Shown here: positions 1 through 5,826 of the stretch, one piece after another
Layout of the letters: the number at the start of each line of letters is the position of its first letter
Numbering within the stretch: the stretch's first letter is position 1
Origin: Candidatus Iainarchaeum sp.
GTDB taxonomy: Archaea; Iainarchaeota; Iainarchaeia; Iainarchaeales; DTGL01
Direction of reading: 5' to 3'
NCBI GenBank assembly: GCA_017608575.1
Contig: JAFCFP010000050.1
Coordinates: 1 to 7,558, forward strand
Length of the DNA stretch: 7,558 nt
Notes under the pieces: model-generated
What the model was told of the DNA's origin: nothing
The model's database searches: none
Seen by the model: only the letters and a program-made list of their open reading frames with translations
Position numbers and translations under genes: made by a program

Positions 1-1978
1 TTTTAAAATTATTGCAGTATGGAAAAGGCGTGGTTTTTTTGCATTTTGGGCATTTGAATAGGCCTATTTCTATTTCAATTCCTTTTTTTTGCTCTGATTC
101 AACCATTGCTTTGTTGATGCTCCTCATGCTGCCACCATAATTGGCAACCGGAAAAAGCGAGTGCGGGTTGCCTTTCATTTCCCTTGGTTTTGATTGTTCT
201 GGGCGGCCCATGCGTGAGCCAATAAATGAGCCGCATTTGTCCCTTAAAGGCACTCCGGCCAGAGATGAAAGAATTGCGAGCACTCCTTTTTTTTCTGCTT
301 TAATCTTTTCTTTTGAAAAATAGCCAAATGTTCTCAGAAAAGCATATGCTTGTTCTTCACCTATTGCGATTTTTCCATTTTCAATATAGTGCTCTAAGCC
401 TATTTTTTCAAGTAGTTCCTTTGTTTTTGGAGTGTTTTCAATTAATGCCTTTATTGGGGTTTCCTTTCCGACAACGTTTGCCTTTTTTATTTCTCTTACC
501 AGATACTCTACTTCACTTTCATCCAATATACAATAATAATGAGTGAACTTTGGATGCAGTGGAATGCCAAGCTCTTCCGATATTTTGAATGCTTCTCTGG
601 CATTCACTTCCGTTGGATTTTTTATTGCTTTTTGAAATTTTTCCTTATTGCTGACTTTTTCCAATTCTTTTTTCCACCATTCTTCACAGTATCCTGCGGG
701 AATAAGGGGATGCGCGCTTTGCTTGAAGTCTCCGAATGGAACAAGCAAGTCTCCTAAGAATAAAATTTTTTCAACCCGATCCCTTAATTCAATTGCTTCC
801 GCTGCAGAGCGGAGTTTTTTAACTGAGCCATCGTCAAGTTTTACAATTGGACCTTCAATGGAATCACAGGAAGTAATGCCTCCTGCTTTGCCTGGTCTTT
901 CAACCTTTATTTGGGTTCCAATTGCAATGAATTCATCAAGCAAGTACATTGTTGCAGGATGCACTGCTTTTCCCATTATTCCAGTGCCACGGCTTCTCCC
1001 ATAGCGCAACCTGAAACCACCAAAGCGTGAGGGATATGAAAAAATAGGTCTGCCAGCAGCAGTGCCTTCCAAATAGGCTGCTTTTGGTTTTATTTTAATT
1101 TTTTCCTCCCCCCCTTTTCCGACTTTTATTATTTCTTCAAGCCAATCCCATTCAAGGTTGAGCATTCTTGCATATTTCAGTATTTTTTGTGCCTTTAATG
1201 CAACCCCTTCACTTATTACAAGGCACATTCCTCCGCGAATCCTGTTATGTGGAATTCTTTTAAGGTCTCTGTGAACTGATACTTCTCTTTCCTCTGTTGG
1301 CTCGCCATTAATGCAAACAGGACAGCCTTTTATTATTTTTCTGACTTCATCCGGCTTTAACCTGTACTGCCTGCTCACTATTTCTTCATATATTTGTGTT
1401 TCTTCAACGTATCTTTCAATTTCATCCTGTGTTGGCTTGTATCTGTCCAAGTCAAGCAATTTTCTTGCATAGTCTCCAAGGATTAATGGAAGCACTTGTG
1501 ATGTTCCACCAGCGGCCCTTATAGGTCCAGCGTAATAAATGTCAATGTATTTGCTTCCATCTGGGTTTTCTGAAATCTTTACCTTTGGCACGCCGTCGAT
1601 GGGTGCAACTACTACGCCTTCAGTGTTCAAAACAAGGGCGGTCTTTATTGCGTGTTCTATTCTTTTTGATTCATCGGGAATGAAGCACCATTTTTGTTCA
1701 ATCATTTCCTTAAAGAGTTTGAATATAGCATTTATTCTGCGTCCTTTCATTTCCTTGAATAATTCCCTGTATCTTTTGGCGACTCCTTTTGGGCCAATTA
1801 TTGCCTCTGCTCTTTCAGCCAAGTCTTTTGCTGGCTGTGTTTCAATATCAGTGCTTAAATCATATCCTTTTTCTTTTGCCTTTTTTGCGATTTCAATCTG
1901 TTTTTGGGTGAGCTTTGTTATTTCATTGTAGTATTCTTTTATTTCATCAGTTGCGTTTATTCCAAGGCTTTTCTGCAT
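1..1978 (-). CDS. polC: DNA polymerase D large subunit DP2, N-terminal 659 residues (partial)
   Basis: This is the polymerase subunit of the archaeal family D replicative DNA polymerase, which works with DP1 and the sliding clamp at the fork. The reading frame is open for 659 codons and leaves the window at its 3' end; full-length DP2 is usually well over 1,000 residues, so the catalytic aspartates and C-terminal clamp-binding part lie outside. Family blocks seen: YYAGPIRAAGGT (residues 148-159), CPVC at 219-222 followed by INGEPTEE, SRFGGFRLRYGR (317-328), HPATM with FIAIGTQIKVERPGK soon after, and SRMGRPE (588-594). A zinc-finger start, C643-x2-C646-x8-C655, sits at the edge. No intein interrupts the visible part. 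The ATG overlaps the DP1 stop by one base (TAATG), with a perfect AGGTGA ribosome binding site six bases upstream. Identification is from remembered family motifs; very secure. Confidence 0.97.
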   Translation of the reverse strand, partial: MQKSLGINATDEIKEYYNEITKLTQKQIEIAKKAKEKGYDLSTDIETQPAKDLAERAEAIIGPKGVAKRYRELFKEMKGRRINAIFKLFKEMIEQKWCFIPDESKRIEHAIKTALVLNTEGVVVAPIDGVPKVKISENPDGSKYIDIYYAGPIRAAGGTSQVLPLILGDYARKLLDLDRYKPTQDEIERYVEETQIYEEIVSRQYRLKPDEVRKIIKGCPVCINGEPTEEREVSVHRDLKRIPHNRIRGGMCLVISEGVALKAQKILKYARMLNLEWDWLEEIIKVGKGGEEKIKIKPKAAYLEGTAAGRPIFSYPSRFGGFRLRYGRSRGTGIMGKAVHPATMYLLDEFIAIGTQIKVERPGKAGGITSCDSIEGPIVKLDDGSVKKLRSAAEAIELRDRVEKILFLGDLLVPFGDFKQSAHPLIPAGYCEEWWKKELEKVSNKEKFQKAIKNPTEVNAREAFKISEELGIPLHPKFTHYYCILDESEVEYLVREIKKANVVGKETPIKALIENTPKTKELLEKIGLEHYIENGKIAIGEEQAYAFLRTFGYFSKEKIKAEKKGVLAILSSLAGVPLRDKCGSFIGSRMGRPEQSKPREMKGNPHSLFPVANYGGSMRSINKAMVESEQKKGIEIEIGLFKCPKCKKTTPFPYCNNFK

Positions 1979-3486
1979 TATCTTTCACCTTTTTGGAATT
2001 GCATTTCCTTTATTCTGCCAGTGTGAAGATTAACTATTGGAACAATGCCAGGTGTTGGCACGTGTCCGAGTTTCACTTGATATTCTGTGCGGTCCTGCCA
2101 AGTGCTGTTGTTGACTATTAGTGTTCCACGATATGTTCCATAACCAGAATGATGCAAATCACCAATGAATACAAGGTCAGGTTCTTCGCTTATAACCATG
2201 AAGTCTTTTTTTTCCGGCACATAAGGTTGCCTTAAGCCATAGGCTGGCATTAAATCCCTTTTTTTTAGGAGTTCAATCATTGCGTTTTGTGGCTTTGCAT
2301 AGTCTAATCCAGCAATGCTAGAAAACAGGTCGTGCATTGAAGAGCCATGGTAAATGAGTGTTTTGAGTCCTTCAATTTCAACCCAGGTTGGCGACCCAAG
2401 CAAGTGAATGTTTTTTTTCTCAGCCAGTCTTGGAACCATTTTTTCAGGAATGGCTGGCTGTGGATCAGCCCACCGGACAGCATCATGTTGTCCGGGAATA
2501 ATGAATATTTCAATGTATTCTGGAATTTGGAGAATGTAGTCAGAGAATTCTTCGTATTGTTCTCTTATGTCTTTTATGTTTAATTCGTCGAATTGTTTTG
2601 GGTAAATGCCTATGCCGTCAACGTTGTCGCCGTTTATTATTAGGTATTTTATTTTTCCGATTTCTTCCTTTTCTTCGGTTGTGCCAATCCTTCCATTAAT
2701 CCAGTCAAGGAATTTTTTAAACGACTGTTCTAAGAAGAGCTTGCTTCCAATATGCATGTCCGAAATGCTTGCAATCGCTATGTCTTTTTCAATTGTTTTT
2801 CTTTTTCTTTGAGGCAGATCAGCCCAAAACAATTCATTAACAATCAACAAGTCATTGCTTACCTTTGTTGCCTTTATTGCAATCACATCATCCGGCATTA
2901 ATGTATCTCTTGCTTTTTCGAGTTCTCTTTTGTCTTTGGGGATTACTGCAATTGTTTTTTCCTCAAGGTCTTCGAGTTCTATTGCAGTATGGTTGTTTTT
3001 TGTAATCCATTTTCTTCGAACCATTCCAATTACATCAACATTGCTTTTAAGTGCAACATATTTCAGTCTCTTGATTGGTTTTGGTTTGAGTGTGTGTCTT
3101 TGTTTGAGTATTTTGCTCAATGCCTTAAATTTTTGTTGAAAAAAATTGAGAAAGTCCTGTACTGTTCCTTCGGAATAGCTTTGCCCTGTTACATCCAATT
3201 CTTTCATTATTCTGAATGAAGCTTTTTCGCTTTTCGCTGGAGCACTAAAGCCATTGCTTTTTGTCATTGCCTTTGATTCAATAACGCTTATTTTTGATTT
3301 TACCATCCCTTCAAGCAATTGCCTGCTTATAATGGATTCCTTTTCCTTGATTAATCTTTCAAGGGTTTCCTTCCAGTCTGGTTTTTTTGAGAGAATGCTG
3401 AAAGCATCTTTTTGAATTATAATGCCTTTAGTGCTTGCAAATTCAACTATTTCTTTTTTTCTTGTTTCTTCTTTCATTAGGCTCAT
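1978..3486 (-). CDS. polB: DNA polymerase D small subunit DP1 (Mre11-like 3'-5' exonuclease)
   Basis: This 502-residue protein is the proofreading subunit of PolD. The N-terminal part (about 1-60) is helical, a charged linker follows, an OB-fold-like region spans about 141-224, and the calcineurin/Mre11-type phosphoesterase domain follows. Metal-site motifs in order: D243-M-H245, G286-D287-NVDG, P331-GQ-H334-D335, H380-G381, and G442-D443-L-H445-H446. The C-terminal stretch TPGIVPIVNL is typical of DP1. Two positions depart from the Mre11-family consensus: GNHD reads GQHD, and GHxH reads GDLH. A longer frame begins at 3534, but I chose the ATG at 3486: it overlaps the UPF0147 stop as TGATG, exactly as DP1 and DP2 overlap, and the upstream ATG has no ribosome binding site and would overlap UPF0147 by 49 bases. 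AAGGAA lies 11 bases before the chosen start. An ATG three codons further in is also possible. The family call is very secure, the start fairly so. Confidence 0.95.
   Translation of the reverse strand: MSLMKEETRKKEIVEFASTKGIIIQKDAFSILSKKPDWKETLERLIKEKESIISRQLLEGMVKSKISVIESKAMTKSNGFSAPAKSEKASFRIMKELDVTGQSYSEGTVQDFLNFFQQKFKALSKILKQRHTLKPKPIKRLKYVALKSNVDVIGMVRRKWITKNNHTAIELEDLEEKTIAVIPKDKRELEKARDTLMPDDVIAIKATKVSNDLLIVNELFWADLPQRKRKTIEKDIAIASISDMHIGSKLFLEQSFKKFLDWINGRIGTTEEKEEIGKIKYLIINGDNVDGIGIYPKQFDELNIKDIREQYEEFSDYILQIPEYIEIFIIPGQHDAVRWADPQPAIPEKMVPRLAEKKNIHLLGSPTWVEIEGLKTLIYHGSSMHDLFSSIAGLDYAKPQNAMIELLKKRDLMPAYGLRQPYVPEKKDFMVISEEPDLVFIGDLHHSGYGTYRGTLIVNNSTWQDRTEYQVKLGHVPTPGIVPIVNLHTGRIKEMQFQKGER
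1985..1990 (-). promoter_or_regulatory. Shine-Dalgarno AGGTGA of DP2
   Basis: On the minus strand AGGTGA ends six bases before the DP2 ATG and lies inside the last codons of DP1. It fits the 3' end of archaeal 16S rRNA and confirms both the DP2 start and independent ribosome recruitment at the coupled junction. Confidence 0.8.
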
Positions 3487-3752
3487 CACTTGATTTTTTC
3501 CTTCACTCCCTCTAGTTTGCTTATTATTTCCCATATTTCAGTTCTTGTATGTGAGGGGATGTTTATGTCATTGCTAATATCATCCAATATATAAAGTGCT
3601 TCGGAGCATTTCATGGCAGTGAGTTCACCGCTTGTTTTTTCGATTGCATCACTTACTGCCTTTCTAATGTTTCTTGGAACGCTTCTGTCCTCTGTAATTT
3701 CTTCCATTAACTCTCTTGCGTCAAGGAATTCTTTTTTTGTTTCCTTATCCAT
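3486..3752 (-). CDS. UPF0147 family protein, function unknown
   Basis: This small acidic protein of 88 residues belongs to the archaeal UPF0147 family. The typical blocks are visible: SVPRNIRKAVSDAIE in the first half and ALYILDDISNDINIPSHTRTEIW in two adjoining parts of the second half. It looks all-helical, with two similar halves each built around a (S/N)-(V/I)-P-(R/S)-(N/H) turn followed by a helix, which may reflect an internal duplication. There is no membrane segment and no obvious catalytic motif. The function of the family is not known to me. It is the first gene of the polymerase D operon: its TGA overlaps the DP1 ATG by one base, so the two are likely translationally coupled and made in related amounts. 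A strong AGGAGGG ribosome binding site and a TATA-like box precede it. The family call rests on remembered conserved blocks and is confident; any link with replication is inferred from position only. Confidence 0.88.
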   Translation of the reverse strand: MDKETKKEFLDARELMEEITEDRSVPRNIRKAVSDAIEKTSGELTAMKCSEALYILDDISNDINIPSHTRTEIWEIISKLEGVKEKIK

Positions 3753-3759
3753 ATTTTAT

Positions 3760-3766
3760 CCCTCCT
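3760..3766 (-). promoter_or_regulatory. Shine-Dalgarno AGGAGGG of the UPF0147-polD operon
   Basis: AGGAGGG on the minus strand lies seven bases before the ATG at 3752. It is the strongest ribosome binding site in the window and sets the start of the first gene of the operon. Confidence 0.8.
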
Positions 3767-3767
3767 G

Positions 3768-3793
3768 AAAAAAATCAGCTGCTGGTATGCCAG
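3768..3793 (-). terminator. Possible terminator of nog1: short hairpin plus T7
   Basis: On the minus strand, downstream of the nog1 stop, CTGG-CATA-CCAG can form a four-base-pair hairpin, followed nine bases later by a run of seven T. T-runs alone can stop archaeal RNA polymerase, so this may end nog1 transcripts. It overlaps the predicted start of the UPF0147-polD leader, so it could equally be incidental or part of that leader. The stem is short. Confidence 0.3.
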
Positions 3794-3799
3794 ACCGAA

Positions 3800-3813
3800 T
3801 TAATATATTTTTT
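3800..3813 (-). promoter_or_regulatory. TATA-like promoter of the UPF0147-DP1-DP2 operon
   Basis: The minus strand reads AAAAAATATATTAA in the 73-base gap between nog1 and the UPF0147 gene. Its centre is about 54 bases before the start codon, so transcription beginning about 25 bases downstream would give a leader of roughly 25-30 bases holding the AGGAGGG site. The spacing matches the two other promoters in this window. Inferred from sequence and spacing only. Confidence 0.55.
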
Positions 3814-3825
3814 GCAAGGAAAGAA

Positions 3826-4815
3826 TTAAAGGAGTTTCATTTCCCTGGCGATTTCCTCTTTAAGTGCCTTTTCGCAGTGTTTTTTTCCCTGCCTTACTGT
3901 TTTAATTCCTTTTTGTAATGCTATCCTTTCAGCCTTTTCCATTTCTTTTTTTCCACAGAGGTCTTCCTTGTTCAATGCAATTATTTTTGGAATGTGCGGG
4001 AATTCCCTTGAAATCTCTTTAATGAGGGAGAATTGTTCTTCTAATGAATAACCCGAATTGTTGCTTGGATCAACAACAAAAACAATCAATCCAGCCAAAT
4101 GCTTCAATGCAAGCATTGCTTTTTTTTCAATTGCATTCCTTTCACTGATTTTTCTGTCAAGCAATCCTGGAGTGTCAATTACCTGTATTTTTCTGTGCTT
4201 TTCATTGAAATAGCCAATGTTTATTTTTTTGGTGGTGAAAGGGTAAGAGGCAATTTTTGGGTTGGAGCCAGTCAGCCTTTTAAGTGTAGTGGTTTTGCCT
4301 GTGTTGGGGAAGCCTGCAAGAATAATGCTTTTTTCTTTTAATTGCAGAACTGGAATTTCTCTCAAAGCCTTTCTTGCAAGATTCAATGCTTTAATGCTTT
4401 TCTTTGTTCTTTTGACAATTGATGCAAGCCTGCCAATTGCTTCATTGCATTTTTTTTTCACTGCTTTTTCGTTTTTTTGGCGCCATATTTCTTTTATGAA
4501 CTGGTTTTCTTTTTTTCTCAAAAGCTTTTTTGATGCATGCAATTGCGCCAAAGCCTTCTTTGTGGTTGTTTCGTTTACAAGCAAGTCCGCGAGTTCTCTG
4601 TAAAAAGGGCTGAGTTTTTCCATTTCAGGAAAACTGGAAATTGCTTTTCCAAGTCTTTTAGCGAGTGCTTTTGAAAAAAGGAACACCTTCTTGCTTTCCC
4701 TTTCCTTGAGTGCCTTAAGGCTTTTTGTTTTATTCTTTGCTTTTGACTGTTTTATTGCATTTTTTAAGGCAATTTCAACCATTTTTTCTGGCTCCATTAT
4801 GGGCGGGATATCCAT
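3826..4815 (-). CDS. Nog1-type GTPase (Obg/HflX superfamily), ribosome biogenesis
   Basis: This 329-residue protein is the archaeal relative of eukaryotic Nog1/GTPBP4, a GTPase that joins pre-60S particles; the archaeal form is presumed to act on 50S assembly in the cytoplasm. Residues about 1-160 form a lysine-rich, helical Nog1 N-terminal domain. The G domain follows: G1 GFPNTGKTT (168-176), G2 around the threonines of PFTT (192-195), G3 D214-TPG-217, and G4 N282-KED-285. The Nog1 signature after G3, DTPGLLDRKISERNAIE, and the later VDPSNNSGY separate it from Obg, HflX and Era. It stops soon after the G domain, without the long C-terminal tail of eukaryotic Nog1, and this length looks normal for archaea. 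AAGGAG eight bases before the ATG supports the start; an ATG at codon 7 is an alternative. It appears to be a single-gene unit, divergent from secF. Confidence 0.93.
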   Translation of the reverse strand: MDIPPIMEPEKMVEIALKNAIKQSKAKNKTKSLKALKERESKKVFLFSKALAKRLGKAISSFPEMEKLSPFYRELADLLVNETTTKKALAQLHASKKLLRKKENQFIKEIWRQKNEKAVKKKCNEAIGRLASIVKRTKKSIKALNLARKALREIPVLQLKEKSIILAGFPNTGKTTTLKRLTGSNPKIASYPFTTKKINIGYFNEKHRKIQVIDTPGLLDRKISERNAIEKKAMLALKHLAGLIVFVVDPSNNSGYSLEEQFSLIKEISREFPHIPKIIALNKEDLCGKKEMEKAERIALQKGIKTVRQGKKHCEKALKEEIAREMKLL

Positions 4816-4823
4816 TTGTTCAA

Positions 4824-4829
4824 CTCCTT
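4824..4829 (-). promoter_or_regulatory. Shine-Dalgarno AAGGAG of nog1
   Basis: AAGGAG on the minus strand ends eight bases before the ATG at 4815. It favours this start over the in-frame ATG six codons downstream. Confidence 0.7.
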
Positions 4830-4857
4830 AAATCCAAAAACCAAAGTCAACGCACAG

Positions 4858-4873
4858 GTTTATAAATCCTTTT
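4858..4873 (-). promoter_or_regulatory. TATA-like promoter of nog1
   Basis: The minus strand reads AAAAGGATTTATAAAC, with the box TTTATAAA at 4860-4867 and a purine-rich stretch just upstream that could act as a TFB recognition element. The box centre is about 49 bases from the start codon, leaving room for a leader of about 20-25 bases carrying AAGGAG. Inferred from sequence and spacing. Confidence 0.5.
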
Positions 4874-4884
4874 TTACTCTGAAT

Positions 4885-4896
4885 AATATATTATAA
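4885..4896 (+). promoter_or_regulatory. TATA-like promoter of secF-secD
   Basis: AATATATTATAA lies about 47 bases before the secF GTG, so transcription would start near 4915-4918 with a leader of about 20 bases. Together with the oppositely directed box at 4860-4867 it fills the 122-base divergent intergenic region. Inferred from sequence and spacing; the exact box in this AT-rich run is uncertain. Confidence 0.5.
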
Positions 4897-4937
4897 TAGT
4901 GCCTGATTTAATTGTTATGCGTTGTTTTGGTGTTTAA

Positions 4938-5822
4938 GTGTCTTTTATTGATGAATTTTATAAAAGGGATTACAGGAAATACCTAATACTGCCGTTTTTT
5001 CTTTTTGCAGTTTTTGGCTTTCTTGCATTTGTTTTTCCAGGCATTTCGCTTGGCATTGATTTGCGCGGCGGCAACATGCTTGTTGTTGGAACAAACAAGC
5101 CGATTGACGTTCACGAACTCGATTCAATGCTTTCAAAGCAGTTTGACTTTTCAGAGATAAGAGTAATTCCTTTTCAGGGCGGAGTGCAAGTGCAGTATGA
5201 TTTTGCCAATCCAGATGAAAACCGTCATTATTTGGTTGAAAAAACCATAATGCAATACGCTGGCCTCTCTGAAAGCGAACAGGACAAAATACAGAGAACA
5301 AGGGTTTCCCCAGCGCTTGGTTCAATTTTTTGGAACAATGCTCTTTGGGTTTTGTCCATTTCCCTTATTGCAGTAATAGTTGTAATATTTGCCTTTTTCA
5401 GGGAAGTGATTCCTTCAATTGCAGTAATTCTTGCAGCTGCATTTGACATTCTTGCAGCCCTTGGTTTAATGTCTGTTTTTGGAATAAGGCTTTCACTTGC
5501 CTCGATTTCAGCTCTTTTAATGCTTGTTGGTTATTCAGTGGACACTGACATAATGCTTACCACAAGGCTTTTCAGGAGGCGCTCGGTTGAAATAGTCCAT
5601 TCAGCTTCTGAATCAATGAAAACAGGGCTTACAATGACTTTTACTTCCCTTGGGGCTGTTGCTGTAATGCTTTTGCTTTCCTGGCTTTGGCAAATGGAAT
5701 TAATTGTTTCAATTGCAGCAGTAATGCTTTTTGGTTTGCTTGGTGATTTGATTTCGACATGGTTTATGAATGCACCGATTTTAATGCTTTACTTGAAGAA
5801 AAAGGAGAAAAAGAAAAGGTGA
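4938..5822 (+). CDS. secF: Protein-export membrane protein SecF (archaeal)
   Basis: This 294-residue protein forms the SecDF accessory complex with the next gene product; it helps late steps of Sec-dependent export, probably using the ion gradient, since archaea lack SecA. Six membrane segments are seen: about 16-34, 131-154, 158-180, 186-207, 231-251 and 255-285, with an extracytoplasmic domain between the first two. The fourth helix carries the archaeal SecF signature GYSVDTDIMLTTR (198-210), with Asp202 and Asp204 the likely ion-carrying acids. The tail KKKEKKKR is strongly basic and cytoplasmic. Oddly, the segment after helix 1 reads GIDLRGG (39-45), a form better known from bacterial SecD. 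The start is GTG at 4938, fixed by an in-frame TAA directly before it; a weak GGTG lies five bases upstream. Length and helix-4 motif make SecF the better name despite the SecD-like motif. Confidence 0.93.
   Translation: MSFIDEFYKRDYRKYLILPFFLFAVFGFLAFVFPGISLGIDLRGGNMLVVGTNKPIDVHELDSMLSKQFDFSEIRVIPFQGGVQVQYDFANPDENRHYLVEKTIMQYAGLSESEQDKIQRTRVSPALGSIFWNNALWVLSISLIAVIVVIFAFFREVIPSIAVILAAAFDILAALGLMSVFGIRLSLASISALLMLVGYSVDTDIMLTTRLFRRRSVEIVHSASESMKTGLTMTFTSLGAVAVMLLLSWLWQMELIVSIAAVMLFGLLGDLISTWFMNAPILMLYLKKKEKKKR
5817..5822 (+). promoter_or_regulatory. Shine-Dalgarno AGGTGA of secD
   Basis: AGGTGA overlaps the last codon and TGA of secF and lies four bases before the secD ATG. The overlap suggests that ribosomes ending on secF pass straight to secD. 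Confidence 0.65.
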
Positions 5823-5826
5823 GGGA

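Noticed and set aside
1108..1114. Run of seven C (G on the coding strand) in DP2, considered as a phase-variation or frameshift site
   Set aside because: The frame is continuous through it and encodes a plausible Gly/Lys/Glu loop. No slippery heptamer is in register, and phase variation in a replicative polymerase is unlikely.
1539..1931. 130-codon plus-strand open frame with hydrophobic composition
   Set aside because: It lies antisense inside the well-supported DP2 gene. The phenylalanine- and serine-rich composition is what lysine- and glutamate-rich genes give on the opposite strand.
1..1978. Possible intein in DP2, as known from some archaeal PolD genes
   Set aside because: The visible 659 residues run through DP2 blocks without an inserted splicing domain. 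Sites further downstream are outside the window.
3487..3534. N-terminal extension of DP1 starting at 3534
   Set aside because: It overlaps the UPF0147 coding region, has no ribosome binding site, and a coupled TGATG start exists at 3486.
4262..4603. 113-codon plus-strand frame within the nog1 region
   Set aside because: It is antisense to a GTPase with all G motifs intact; its apparent membrane-like character is a by-product of the lysine-rich Nog1 N-terminal domain.
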